Source: Corynebacterium lujinxingii (lineage in GTDB: Bacteria; Actinomycetota; Actinomycetes; Mycobacteriales; Mycobacteriaceae). Taken from it: 64,000 bases of DNA. Location: positions 1,054,001 to 1,118,000 of the forward strand of contig NZ_CP061032.1 in NCBI RefSeq assembly GCF_014490555.1. Direction: 5' to 3'. A program made the position numbers and the translations under genes. Under the pieces are notes generated by a model. That model was not told the DNA's origin, ran no database searches, and was given only the letters and a program-made list of their open reading frames with translations. This document shows positions 26,500 to 34,677 of the stretch, in pieces (the stretch's first letter is position 1; every line of letters begins with the position of its first letter).

Positions 26500-27408
26500 T
26501 CACTGTCCTCCCACGGGTTGTTCGTTGAGTAATGCTTGGTCGAGCAGGCCGGTGGTGATGTTCCACTGCTCGAGGATGCGCTGATATTCGCCGATATCGA
26601 TGAGGTGCTGCATTGCCGCGGCCATCGCCGGCCCGAGACCGGAACCCTTCGGCACGGCGAAGCCGTACGGCGCGGCGTCGAACATCTCGCCGATCAGCTC
26701 AAGATCGCCGCCGGATCGCTCCACCGCCCAAGCGGTGACGGGGGAGTCTGCACTATATGCATCGGCACGTCCGACGAGTGCGGCGAGTGCGGCGTTGTCC
26801 GCGGTATCGAAGGCGAGGACCGTGATTGGGTCTTTGCCGGCGGCCTCGCACTCGTCTGACTTCGGCCGGACGTCGTCGGTGTCTGAGACGGTAGTGCGCT
26901 GCACAGACACCGTCAGGCCACACGCGTCCGTCGGGTCGACGTCATCTTCTGGGGAAGCGGCCCACTGGATGCCGGCGTAGAGGAAGTTGACGAAGTCGAA
27001 GCTCTCGCGGCGTTCTTCGTTGTCCGTGAAACCGGACGCACCGGCATCGAGGCCGCCAGTGGTCACAGCAGGCAGGATCATGGAGAAGTCCATGTCAGAG
27101 ACCTCAAAGTCCATCCCCATCACGCCTGCGACAGCTCGGGCCAAGTCCATCTCGACTCCGATGACATCGCCGGAGGAGTTTTTGAACTCGAACGGGGCGA
27201 ACGGAGGGTTGGCACCGACGTTGAGGACACCGTCAGCGGCGACTTCGGGCGGCACCATCGCCGCGATTTCCGGCACTTCGTCCGGGACGATCTGTTCCCA
27301 GCCGTCCGGCGTGCCGTCCTCGACGTTGGTGACGCATCCCGCCAACGGCAGCGCCGCGGCGAGTAAGGCGGCTAGCGTGCACCGCCGTGCGTTCGGTGGG
27401 TAAAGCAT
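26500..27408 (-). CDS. Amino acid ABC transporter, substrate-binding lipoprotein
   Basis: 302 residues, family 3 solute-binding protein. Type II signal peptide with lipobox LAGC, so anchored to the outer face of the membrane. Core blocks: GVLNVGANPPFAPFEF, GVEMDLARAVAGVMGMDFEV, ILPAVTTGGLDAGASGFTDNEERR, and APYGFAVPKGSGLGPAMAAAM. An extra Cys pair in the middle (DACGL ... DECEA) could form a disulfide. First gene of the three-gene operon; a -10-like hexamer and a palindrome lie just upstream. Confidence 0.93.
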   Translation of the reverse strand: MLYPPNARRCTLAALLAAALPLAGCVTNVEDGTPDGWEQIVPDEVPEIAAMVPPEVAADGVLNVGANPPFAPFEFKNSSGDVIGVEMDLARAVAGVMGMDFEVSDMDFSMILPAVTTGGLDAGASGFTDNEERRESFDFVNFLYAGIQWAASPEDDVDPTDACGLTVSVQRTTVSDTDDVRPKSDECEAAGKDPITVLAFDTADNAALAALVGRADAYSADSPVTAWAVERSGGDLELIGEMFDAAPYGFAVPKGSGLGPAMAAAMQHLIDIGEYQRILEQWNITTGLLDQALLNEQPVGGQ

Positions 27409-27422
27409 GGGTCTCCCGCAAT

Positions 27423-27450
27423 CGATGAATAGTTTCTGTTCATCGTATAT
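27423..27450 (-). promoter_or_regulatory. Promoter and inverted repeat upstream of the amino acid ABC operon
   Basis: On the minus strand, TATACG (27444-27449) resembles a -10 box. A perfect inverted repeat CGATGAA (27423-27429) / TTCATCG (27439-27445), with a 9-nt spacer, overlaps the expected transcription start. This is a candidate operator; the regulator is not identifiable. Confidence 0.4.
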
Positions 27451-27495
27451 TACTCGCAGAGTATTTGTGGGAGAAACCCCTGATAGTTTCAGGTC

Positions 27496-28116
27496 TTACT
27501 GCTGCTGGGCCATGCGCACGCCACGCATAACCAACTCGATGAGCTGGCCGACGACCATCACGCCGATGACCACAGTGAGCCACACGGAGGTGCGCTGGCT
27601 CGAGCCGGCAGAGCTCTGCGCGAAGTCGCCAGTGAACAGGCCGGAGGACATTTGTGCTGAGCCCTGGGCCTCTGCCTTCCACAACTCGATCGGGTTCGCG
27701 GTATCCGGAATGGAGGAGTTGGCGGCCCAAGCTTGGACGACGTCCTTGCCGTCACCTTCTGCCATGCCGTCGGTCCACTCGAGGAACATCTCGGAGCTGG
27801 AGACCTTCTTCAGCGGGTTCTTTTCTGGATCGATGTAGAGCGGGTCGTTCTCCGGATCCTGGTCGAGCGCGTCGATCAGGCCGCCATCTGTTTCCTCGCC
27901 GTCTTCGCCCTCCTTGGCGGAGCTGGAGACGTCGGAAAGCTTGGCAAAGCTTTCGATAGTGTCCTGCAAAGCCTCAGCCGGGTCGACCTGGGCATCAGTT
28001 TCCTGCTCGGTCCCGGCGTTGTTGTTCGCCGGATTCTCCTGCGCATTCGCGGGAACGGCGAGAGTGGTGAACATAAGTGCTCCGGCGACAATGCCGGCAA
28101 TGTGTGTCTGGCGCAT
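27496..28116 (-). CDS. Secreted protein of unknown function with C-terminal anchor
   Basis: 206 residues, not recognised. A signal peptide (AGIVAGALMFTTLAVPANAQE) is followed by an acidic, low-complexity stretch, a conserved-looking middle (LYIDPEKNPLKKVSSSEMF, WTDGMAEGDGKDVVQAWAA, ANPIELWKAEAQGSAQMSS) and a C-terminal membrane helix (WLTVVIGVMVVGQLIELVMRG). The protein would sit outside, anchored at its C-terminus. A -10-like TAAACT ends 7 nt before the ATG at 28116, so a leaderless mRNA is likely. The chromosomal insertion point of the mobile element is 236 bp upstream. Confidence 0.75.
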   Translation of the reverse strand: MRQTHIAGIVAGALMFTTLAVPANAQENPANNNAGTEQETDAQVDPAEALQDTIESFAKLSDVSSSAKEGEDGEETDGGLIDALDQDPENDPLYIDPEKNPLKKVSSSEMFLEWTDGMAEGDGKDVVQAWAANSSIPDTANPIELWKAEAQGSAQMSSGLFTGDFAQSSAGSSQRTSVWLTVVIGVMVVGQLIELVMRGVRMAQQQ

Positions 28117-28305
28117 GCGCCGTAGTTTAACCAACCGTTCTGGCAGGAGGGGATGGGAGTGTTGGACTAAGGATTGATCCCGTTTCAGCGCACTTAGGAT
28201 CACTAATCTTATGACGTCGGATCGAATCTACCCGTTGCTTAAAGTTGCCGTAGCGCTGGAACGATAGCGGTCGTAGGCTCACTGGTCATGCCCCACGGGT
28301 GAATC

Positions 28306-28348
28306 AAAAGAAAAAATCTCGAGACACCGTAGGAACGATGTCTCGAGA
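28306..28348 (-). terminator. Rho-independent terminator, displaced from the tRNA-Leu gene
   Basis: On the minus strand, TCTCGAGACA pairs perfectly with TGTCTCGAGA around a 12-nt loop, followed by TTTTTTCTTTT. No minus-strand gene lies immediately upstream now. Removing the mobile element at 28353-39701 and one ACAAC copy places this terminator a few bases after the 3' end of the tRNA-Leu gene, so it is the tRNA's own terminator. Confidence 0.85.
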
Positions 28349-28369
28349 CAACGGGGGTTTCGGAAAACT
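28348..28369 (+). repeat. Left target duplication and terminal inverted repeat
   Basis: ACAAC (28348-28352) is followed by the 17-bp inverted repeat GGGGGTTTCGGAAAACT (28353-28369). After this the sequence diverges completely from the right end. Confidence 0.88.
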
Positions 28370-28392
28370 CCTTGACCACCACTGACGCGGCC

Positions 28393-28434
28393 TAGTTCCA
28401 GACTTAGTTCCACGCCTTTCTCTGTTTAGTTCCA
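28393..28434 (+). repeat. Three subterminal direct repeats near the left end
   Basis: TAGTTCCA occurs at 28393-28400, 28405-28412 and 28427-28434, 24-65 bp inside the left terminal repeat. Subterminal repeats of this kind often bind transposases or accessory proteins, but no copies were noticed near the right end. Confidence 0.45.
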
Positions 28435-28687
28435 AATTCATCTGAGCCTGCGCTCGAAGGTAGCCGTCACGCAGCGGAAACCGAAACGCATCCCGCCTCG
28501 GAAACCCGCCCCTCCCACCGTCGCGAAAGCCAGATCGGCACACCGCGCCGGAGCGAATACGCGAATCGTCTGGCGACCCGCTTGCCCTGGCGGAGCAACA
28601 CCGCCTAAGGGCAGCCCTCAATCCGCCACCCCCTGCCACTCAACCCAGAGCTTCGACCCGCTTTTTGAGTGGGTAACGTCTGCTGGC
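28435..28687. other. Non-coding stretch inside the left end of the element
   Basis: No convincing gene. An inverted repeat CCACTCAA (28636-28643) / TTGAGTGG (28665-28672) lies 16-51 bp before the lipoprotein start and could be an operator. TAACGT (28674-28679), 8 nt before that ATG, is a weak -10 candidate. Confidence 0.4.
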
Positions 28688-29098
28688 ATGAAGAAGACTA
28701 TTTCCGCCCTCGCCGCGGTCTCCGCAATGTTCCTCGCGTCGTGCTCCGGTACGGAAACAGACTCGTCCCAGTCGCAGGAGACGGCGCAATCCGGTTACGA
28801 GGTCGGCGACTTCGCGCTTAACGTCGTAGACGTTGCCGATCCGTCAAGCGTCACGGAAGTCGAAATTCCGGACTACGAAGGCCGCAAGCAGGTTTCCGTT
28901 ACGGCAGACGTGGCGAATAACTCCGACGAAGGGGTTGACCTGGCATGCAGTACAGACCTTGAGGTCCAGATCGCGTCCAACGGCTCCGCGTGGGGCAACG
29001 TCGCCTACCTGGAGCGCGTACCCGGTAACCCGCAGTGCGGTGACTTGCTCGCCCCCGGCGAGACGAAGCAGATGACCTGGGTGTCGCTCATGCCGTGA
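28688..29098 (+). CDS. Small putative lipoprotein
   Basis: 136 residues. Type II signal peptide MKKTISALAAVSAMFLASC with lipobox LASC, then a Ser/Gln/Thr-rich linker and one beta-rich domain (FALNVVDVADPSSVTEVEI, KQVSVTADVANNSDEGVDL, CSTDLEVQIASNGSAW, CGDLLAPGETKQMTWVSL) resembling the immunoglobulin-like DUF4352 class of accessory lipoproteins. Two conserved-looking Cys could form a disulfide. Function unknown. It lies inside the mobile element, and a strong terminator follows 35 bp after the stop. Confidence 0.72.
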   Translation: MKKTISALAAVSAMFLASCSGTETDSSQSQETAQSGYEVGDFALNVVDVADPSSVTEVEIPDYEGRKQVSVTADVANNSDEGVDLACSTDLEVQIASNGSAWGNVAYLERVPGNPQCGDLLAPGETKQMTWVSLMP

Positions 29099-29132
29099 CG
29101 GGCGTTTCTTTTCGGTACCGGTAGGGCGGTAT

Positions 29133-29172
29133 CGGGTACCGGGGTGTTGGTGGTTGCCGGTACCCGGTTTTT
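29133..29172 (+). terminator. Hairpin terminator after the lipoprotein gene
   Basis: CGGGTACCGG (29133-29142) pairs perfectly with CCGGTACCCG (29157-29166) and is followed by GTTTTT. Several GGTACCGG-like copies nearby may also be part of a former IS21-type insertion sequence end. Confidence 0.6.
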
Positions 29173-29180
29173 ACCCCCGG

Positions 29181-29823
29181 TTACGGCTTTCGGGGTTGAC
29201 GTAGCCGTGTGGGTGTCGTAGGGGCCATCCTTTCTTGTTTGATGTCGTCGCGGGTTCGCATGTCTTCTCCTGTCAGGGTGAGTTTCGAGCCGTGGTTGGC
29301 GAGTCTGGACATGACTGCGTCTGCCAGTGCTGCCTCGGAGAACACGTCGTACCAGTAATCGGGTTCGTGTTGGCTGGCGATCACGGTAGAGGCATGCTCA
29401 CGCCCGACGAGCAGGTTGAATACCTGGTTCAACGCGTGCGCTGATACATCGGTGGCGAGAAAGTCATCGATGACGACAAGTGCCGGGGCTTGCAGGTCGG
29501 CGAGGAGCTGTTTGCGGGCCTGGGGATGCTCAGCCGCGGCGTCGAAATCGTTGGCCAGGTCGTTGAGCCGGAAGTAACGGGCGGTGAGCTTTTTGCGGCA
29601 CGCCGCGACGGCCAGGGCTTGAGCGAGAAAACTTTTACCGGTGCCGGTAGCTCCCACGATGATGAGGTCTTTGCCGTAGTCGATCCATTCGCAGGTGGCG
29701 AGCCGGTCGATGCGGTCTTGGGTCACACCGCGGCCGGGATAGGCATCGAAGCGCTCGAGTGCGGCGGTTGAGCCAAGGAGTTTCGCTTCACGCAACCGTG
29801 TCTGTATGACCTTGTTGTCGCGG
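29181..29823 (-). pseudogene. istB: IS21-type IstB helper ATPase, N-terminus missing
   Basis: About 214 residues of an IstB/DnaC-like AAA+ ATPase: ARDNKVIQTRLREAKL, Walker A IIVGATGTGKSFLAQALA, Walker B ALVVIDDFLA, then VFNLLVGREHASTVIASQHEP and SRLANHGSKLTLTGEDMR. The reading frame runs without a start codon into the end of the P-type ATPase gene (stop at 29825-29827), so roughly the first 40-50 residues and the partner istA are gone. It cannot mobilise an IS21 element alone. Evidence that the island was assembled by successive insertions. Confidence 0.8.
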
Positions 29824-29824
29824 G

Positions 29825-31765
29825 CTATGCAGTTCGTTTTTGCCGGGTTTCGCCGCGGCCGGGGAGCATCATACGCAGGCCGTTGAGGATGATCAGCGCG
29901 GCGCTGCCTTCATTCAGCAGCAGTCCCGTGGTGAGGGTCATCCAGCCGGCGAGGGCCGCGATGATCAGAATGGCCACGACGGCAAGGCTGAGCGCGATGT
30001 TGATCTTGATGTTGTTCCGGGCCCGTCGGGAGAGGCGGATGGCTGCGGGGAGCCGGTCCAGTTCGTCGGCCATGAGTGCGACGTCAGAGGTTTCGAGTGC
30101 GACGTCGGTTCCGGCGGCGCCCATGGCGACGGCCAGGTCCGCGTTGGCCAGTGCGGGGGCGTCGTTGACTCCGTCGCCGACCATGGCGATAACCCCGTAC
30201 TGTTCGCGCAATTCACGTACGGCGGCTGATTTGTCCTCGGGCAGCAGTTCGGCGCGGTAGTCGTCCAGACCCAGGGCATGGGCGGTGGTTTTAGCGACGG
30301 TGGCGTTGTCTCCGGTGAGCATCAGCACCCGTTCGATGCCTAGTTCGTGCAGTTCGGCGATAGTGCTGTGGGCGTCGGGGCGCAACTGGTCCGCGACCGC
30401 CAGAACGGCCAGTGGCCGGGTGTCCTCGCGCAGTACGACGGCGGTGCAGCCGTTTGCCTCGGCTCCGGCCACGGCCGCTCCGACTTGCGGGTCGGTGCGG
30501 TCCGCGTCCGAGGGCCGGCCGATGTGCATGGCTCGGCCGTCGACGACGGCCTCCATGCCGGCCCCGGGGAGGGCGCGGGCGTCCCTGGCGGTGGGGATGT
30601 CGAGGCCCCGGTCCCTGGCCCCGGCGGTGATGGCGGCGGCGATGGGGTGTTCGCTGCCGGCCTCGACGGCGGCGGCCAGTGCGAGGGCTTCCTGTTCGGT
30701 GGTGCCGCCGAACGCGGTGACCTGGTCCAGGGCAGGCCGGCCGCGGGTGAGTGTGCCGGTCTTGTCGAAGGCGACGGCCTTGATGTCGGCCAGGCGTTCG
30801 AGGTAGATGCCGCCCTTGATCATGATGCCGTCCCGTGCTCCGCGGGCGATGGCGGTGACGACGCTGACCGGCACGGAGATGACCAGCGCGCAGGAGCAGG
30901 AGACAACAAGGATTACAAGGGCTCGATAGATGGCCTCACGCCATTCGAAGCCGAACAACGGCAGAACCAGGGCCACCAGGACCGAAAGGGCGAACATGGC
31001 GGGGGTGTAGACGGCGCTGAACCGGTCGGCGAAGCGCTCGGTGCGGCTGCGGTTAGCCTGGGCCTCCTCTACCTGTTCGATCACCCGGGCGAGGATGGTG
31101 TCGTAGTGCTCCTTGGTCACCTGGACGCGCAGCACGCCGTTGCCGTTCAGGCTTCCGCCGAAGACCTCGGCCCCGGCGGAAGCCTCCACCGGCACGGATT
31201 CGCCGGTGACCGGGCTGGCATCGACCCACGAAGTACCCTCGGTGACGGTGCCGTCGGTGGGCAGACGCTCACCGGGGCGGACGAGGACGACATCACCGGG
31301 GTGCAGCGCCTCCACGGCCACGGTTTCGGTGAAGCCCCCGGCTGTGAGCCGGTTCGCGTTCGGGGGTGCCAGCTCCAACAGCGCGCTGATGGAGCCGCGT
31401 GCCTTGTCGGTGGCGTAGGCTTCCATCGCCTCGCCCAGGCTAAAGATGACCACGAGCATCGCGGCTTCTTCGATCACCCCCAGCGCGATCGCACCGATGG
31501 CGGCCATGATCAGCAGCACGGTGATGGTCAGCCGCCTGTTGCGCACGGCGCGGATGGCGTCGCGCAGCGGGTAGGCGCCGCCGATGACGATCGTGGCCCA
31601 GAAAAAGGTCAGGGCCACCGGCTCGGAGTGGATGGTCCACTCCACGGCCAGCCCCGCGGCCAGCAGCACCGCGGCTACCGCCAGGGCCACCATCTCGCTG
31701 CTCTGCCACCACCGGCGCCGGGACTGAGCGGTGAGCTGTGTTGAGGTGTCAAATTCGGCATTCAT
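29825..31765 (-). CDS. Heavy-metal P-type ATPase (Cd/Zn type)
   Basis: 646 residues. P1B-ATPase architecture without an N-terminal metal-binding domain: transmembrane helices from about residue 25, actuator TGES at about 187, phosphorylation site DKTGTLT (Asp334), SEHPIAAA, TGDN and GDGVNDAP. The membrane metal site reads Cys290-Ser291-Cys292 (SCSCALVIS) in place of the usual Cys-Pro-Cys, an unusual substitution. Such pumps export Zn, Cd, Pb or Co. The gene lies downstream of a CxxC metallochaperone and divergent from arsR, with an operator between. It butts directly against the istB fragment. Confidence 0.92.
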   Translation of the reverse strand: MNAEFDTSTQLTAQSRRRWWQSSEMVALAVAAVLLAAGLAVEWTIHSEPVALTFFWATIVIGGAYPLRDAIRAVRNRRLTITVLLIMAAIGAIALGVIEEAAMLVVIFSLGEAMEAYATDKARGSISALLELAPPNANRLTAGGFTETVAVEALHPGDVVLVRPGERLPTDGTVTEGTSWVDASPVTGESVPVEASAGAEVFGGSLNGNGVLRVQVTKEHYDTILARVIEQVEEAQANRSRTERFADRFSAVYTPAMFALSVLVALVLPLFGFEWREAIYRALVILVVSCSCALVISVPVSVVTAIARGARDGIMIKGGIYLERLADIKAVAFDKTGTLTRGRPALDQVTAFGGTTEQEALALAAAVEAGSEHPIAAAITAGARDRGLDIPTARDARALPGAGMEAVVDGRAMHIGRPSDADRTDPQVGAAVAGAEANGCTAVVLREDTRPLAVLAVADQLRPDAHSTIAELHELGIERVLMLTGDNATVAKTTAHALGLDDYRAELLPEDKSAAVRELREQYGVIAMVGDGVNDAPALANADLAVAMGAAGTDVALETSDVALMADELDRLPAAIRLSRRARNNIKINIALSLAVVAILIIAALAGWMTLTTGLLLNEGSAALIILNGLRMMLPGRGETRQKRTA

Positions 31766-31831
31766 TCGGTGATTTCTTCTCTTTGTGAAACGTGAGGACA
31801 TGACTCGTGAGGGTCAGCCCTCACCAGGTGA

Positions 31832-32077
31832 TCAGGCGCGGACGGGGCGTGCCGGGCCGGCCGGCGCCAGGGACAGGCCGGCCTTCTGTGCCGCTTCAAC
31901 GATGGCGCTGTCGGCCACGGTGCCGTCGTGCGTGACCAGCACGACGCCGGAGGCCAGGGCGTCGACCTTCTGCACGCCGGGCAGGGCCTCGACGGGGGCA
32001 AGGTCTCTGGAGCAGCTTACGCATCCGCCCCCGAGCGCGCGGTACTTGGAACGGACCAGCTGGATGGGTGTGTTCAC
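31832..32077 (-). CDS. Small metal-binding protein (HMA-like metallochaperone)
   Basis: 81 residues of the heavy-metal-associated ferredoxin-like fold: VRSKYRALGGGCVSCSRDL holds the CxxC metal ligands, followed by LPGVQKVDALASGVVLVTHD and SAIVEAAQKAGLSL. It replaces the metal-binding domain missing from the N-terminus of the adjacent ATPase and probably delivers metal to it. The GTG at 32077 was chosen because AAGGAG lies 6-7 nt upstream; an earlier GTG at 32092 overlaps that ribosome binding site. Confidence 0.8.
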   Translation of the reverse strand: MNTPIQLVRSKYRALGGGCVSCSRDLAPVEALPGVQKVDALASGVVLVTHDGTVADSAIVEAAQKAGLSLAPAGPARPVRA

Positions 32078-32142
32078 GGGTGTCTCCTTCACAATGTGCA
32101 GTACTTCGACAGACTTCGAAGTCCGGCTTCCATGATACTCAC

Positions 32143-32170
32143 ACTTCGATAGTTGTCAAACTATCGAAGT
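32143..32170. promoter_or_regulatory. Perfect palindromic operator between arsR and the metal export genes
   Basis: ACTTCGATAGTT (32143-32154) and AACTATCGAAGT (32159-32170) form a perfect 12-bp inverted repeat with spacer GTCA. Its position between the divergent arsR and metallochaperone/ATPase genes marks it as the ArsR binding site. Extra ACTTCGA half-sites lie at about 32103-32119. Confidence 0.8.
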
Positions 32171-32194
32171 ATGCTAGGTATGCTAGAATGGAGG
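32169..32194 (+). promoter_or_regulatory. arsR promoter with tandem 9-bp repeat
   Basis: GTATGCTAG is repeated exactly in tandem at 32169-32177 and 32178-32186. TAGAAT (32184-32189) is a good -10 box ending 6 nt before the ATG, so arsR mRNA is probably leaderless. GGAGG (32190-32194) is only 1 nt from the ATG, too close for normal use. Confidence 0.5.
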
Positions 32195-32195
32195 C

Positions 32196-32579
32196 ATGTC
32201 GATCCCATCCTTGGACCCCCCTGCGCCAAGTGCGCTGGGTTACTGTACGCCGTTGTCCGGTGAGCCAATCACGGCGGCCCAGGCCGAGGCCGTCTCCCGG
32301 ATGTTCAAGGCCCTGGCGGATCCGGTCCGGCTGCGGCTGATGTCCATGGTGCTCTCGCACGAGGGCGGCGAGGCATGCGCAATGTGTGACCTGACCGAGG
32401 GCTTCGACCTGGCAGTTTCGACACTCAGCCACCACCTGAAAATCCTGCACGACGCCGGGCTCGTTGACCGTGACAAGCGAGGGGTGTGGGTCTACTACAA
32501 GGCCCGCCCCGAGGCCATGGATGCTCTGCGCACCCTCTTCGGTTCCGACCTTTCCACGCCGCCGGCAGAAGCTGGTTGA
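32196..32579 (+). CDS. ArsR/SmtB-family metal-sensing repressor
   Basis: 127 residues. Winged helix with FKALADPVRLRLMSMV, recognition helix LAVSTLSHHLKILHDAGLV and wing DKRGVWVYY. Three Cys are candidate metal ligands: Cys17 at the N-terminus and Cys61/Cys64 (ACAMCDL) before the recognition helix, a pattern suited to thiophilic ions such as Cd, Pb or As. It should dissociate from the palindrome at 32143-32170 on metal binding, releasing the divergent metallochaperone and ATPase genes. The exact metal cannot be told from sequence. Confidence 0.88.
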   Translation: MSIPSLDPPAPSALGYCTPLSGEPITAAQAEAVSRMFKALADPVRLRLMSMVLSHEGGEACAMCDLTEGFDLAVSTLSHHLKILHDAGLVDRDKRGVWVYYKARPEAMDALRTLFGSDLSTPPAEAG

Positions 32580-32813
32580 GCACGCAACCGCGCGGCACCG
32601 GGTATGGGCTTGCGATGCGCGAATCAGCTCAGAAGAAAGCCGTTTGCCGCATGCTCCTAAAACGATCCTTAGCGCTACTTTTCCGCGGAATGGCCCTCGA
32701 CCCTCGCCTCGCGCGCACCGCCTGAGCAGCCTCCTACATCCGGTTGAGGATGGTCCTGCGGGACTGGGCGATCGGCCATAAAGAGCCGCAGCCATCGTTC
32801 TCTGGAGCACCGT

Positions 32814-33419
32814 CTACCTCGACCGCACGGTCAACCCTCGCGCGTCGGAACGCGGTGAGTAGACTTTTTCCCAGCTAATCTCCGCCACAAAGTTCCCACT
32901 TCCAAACACCTCGTCCATGAGCACCCTCATGCGGTGGTTTTCTACGTCATCCAGGTGAACCCAAATCGAACCGTCATCGCTAAGAAGTTTGCGCAGATGA
33001 ATCAGGCGGTCACGCATCATGGTGAGCCATACGGAGTGTTCGAGGTTGTCCTCGTAGTTGGCAAAGGTTTGTGCGGTGTTAAACGGTGGATCAATGTAGA
33101 CGCACTTCACCTTGCCGAGGTACTTCTCGCGTAACTCCGGCACGCGAGTGAGGGCTTCAAGAACGTCGCCGGACTCGCCGAGGATCAGCAAATTGTCCTC
33201 GGCCGGCTCCAAGTCAGCCCGCTCCGAGTATTGGGTGCCTTCTTCCTTGGGCGATTGCTCGCCGGTAACCACTTCATCGACCGCGAGCGCGCGCGTTTCG
33301 CAGTACCGCGGGTCTTTTGGGTCAACCCATTCGTAGGCGTAGCGTCCCTCTTCGCTGGGAATAAGCGCCTTGTCCTTGTTGAACCAGGTCAATTCAAGTA
33401 GTTGCTTCGCGCCGGCCAC
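32814..33419 (-). pseudogene. Site-specific DNA-methyltransferase (type III Mod-like), C-terminus lost
   Basis: 201 residues remain: NLLILGESGDVLEALTRVP, the catalytic motif KCVYIDPPFNTAQTFANYED, then WLTMMRDRLIHLRKLLSDDGS and IWVHLDDVENHRMRVLMDEVF. These are the first blocks of beta-class adenine methyltransferases of type III systems, normally about 600 residues. After SWEKVYSPRSDA the similarity ends and a chance stop follows. The SAM-binding FxGSG motif, which comes later in this class, is missing, so the fragment should be inactive. No restriction subunit is nearby. Start is a GTG at 33419. Confidence 0.75.
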
Positions 33420-33684
33420 CGTTTCGCTGCCTCGTTTCGTCTGTCGGGGCTGTCAAATAATTCGCACTTTATGGTAGCCGGGGCAGCGACAGACACCGAA
33501 GAAAATTCGGCCCGAGGGGAACATGTTTTTGGATCGCGAGTCAGGCGGGAGCGTCAGTCCTCCTAACGACGCTCCGAATCGGAAACCGAGGTGGTAAGTG
33601 CCGAAGCCGTGTGCGAGAAGTACGGGTACGACTACAAGTAACGGTCGTTTCGTGGACCTCTAGGCTCACCTGGCTTATGAATGA

Positions 33685-34044
33685 CTAGTCGATTGGCGCG
33701 ACCCGAACGCGATTGCCGTCAGGGTCGGCAACGACGAATGTAGTGCCGAATACGTCCTCGTGCGGCTCTTCGATGACTCGAACACCCTTCGCAACCCAGG
33801 CGTCGTAAGTCTCCTGCACCTGCTCTGCTGTGACGTTCAGACAAACTTCCGAAGTACGTACTGGTTCGCCCGCCAGAGCTGATGACTCTCCAGTCCACAG
33901 AGCCAGAGCAACGCCTTCCGCTAGTCCGAAAGTGACGTAACGCGGTGTTTCAAAAGTTGTTTCGACTTCGAGCAAATCCCTGTAGAAGTCAACCGATTTC
34001 TGGATGTCGCTGACGTAGACGATGAAAACCAATTCGCGGTTCAT
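33685..34044 (-). CDS. VOC/glyoxalase-superfamily protein
   Basis: 119 residues with two beta-alpha-beta-beta-beta modules: VFIVYVSDIQKSVDFYRDLL, YVTFGLAEGVALALWTG, SEVCLNVTAEQVQETYDAWV and GTTFVVADPDGNRVRVAPI. VOC proteins include glyoxalases, dioxygenases and bleomycin or fosfomycin resistance proteins. The usual metal His and Glu ligands are not obvious here, so a binding-protein role is possible. A good GGAGGA precedes the ATG at 34044. A lone gene inside the mobile element. Confidence 0.75.
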   Translation of the reverse strand: MNRELVFIVYVSDIQKSVDFYRDLLEVETTFETPRYVTFGLAEGVALALWTGESSALAGEPVRTSEVCLNVTAEQVQETYDAWVAKGVRVIEEPHEDVFGTTFVVADPDGNRVRVAPID

Positions 34045-34344
34045 TTTCTTCCTCCAAACTCAAGATTGTTCTGTCCATGTTACCTGGGACATCGGTGGAC
34101 CCATAGGAATCTGAGTTTCGGGAATCAATACATGTCACCAGCACCACAATCCGTACTGAGGGAGGCGGACTGAGCAGCACAACTGCATTCATGGCTACAC
34201 AAAACTTATCTACGGCGTACCGGATTATTCCGTCTTACCGTTTCAAGACGACGTGTCGTCTCATTACGGCACAGTGAATTAACCCCACTATTTTCTGCTG
34301 GTGTTTGCTCTCTCCCACGACACGGTGGAGGTATGCAAAACGAA
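34045..34344. other. Gene-free stretch inside the element
   Basis: About 300 bp, visibly richer in A+T than its neighbours. No open frame, RNA or repeat could be supported beyond short palindromic strings such as GACGACGTGTCGTC near 34247-34260. Confidence 0.4.
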
Positions 34345-34641
34345 CTACGTATTTCCGCGGGTGGTCTTTACCCCCGGCCACAGACGCACACCGAGTCCGA
34401 CTTCGAGCCTGGCCACGGTCTCCAACGTCGGCCACGAATTGCCGTTGAGGATGTCCGAGATAGTCGAGGCGGCGACGCCAGACTTCTCCGCGACCCCCTT
34501 GACGCTTCGGTAGCGGTTCCGCTCGCGCCGAAGGTTGATCACCATGGCCTGGATCATCTGATGCTCGGTCACGGTCACATCGAGACTGTCGGGCCAGCCA
34601 GGGTAGAGGCTGGCGGGGCTACCGGGCTTCGGTCTTACCAT
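34345..34641 (-). CDS. Small HTH (XRE-like) protein, second of a paralogous pair
   Basis: 98 residues. A helix-turn-helix is visible at SVKGVAEKSGVAASTISDIL followed by NGNSWPTLETVARLEVGLGV, typical of the lambda-repressor fold. The ends share YP.WPD and SWPT/RWPA...LWP with the neighbouring upstream protein, so the two arose by duplication. Both lie divergent from the recombinase genes and may regulate the mobility module. No clear effector domain. The stop of the upstream gene is 36 bp away, so they are cotranscribed. Confidence 0.75.
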   Translation of the reverse strand: MVRPKPGSPASLYPGWPDSLDVTVTEHQMIQAMVINLRRERNRYRSVKGVAEKSGVAASTISDILNGNSWPTLETVARLEVGLGVRLWPGVKTTRGNT

Positions 34642-34677
34642 GCCTTCACCGTAGCGACGGGGACATCGAACACGCTG

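Noticed and set aside
28304..28639. A 111-codon minus-strand open frame at the left boundary of the element
   Set aside because: It runs through the terminal repeat, the target duplication and the tRNA terminator, and its composition (Arg/Gly/Ser-rich) is typical of a chance frame in GC-rich DNA.
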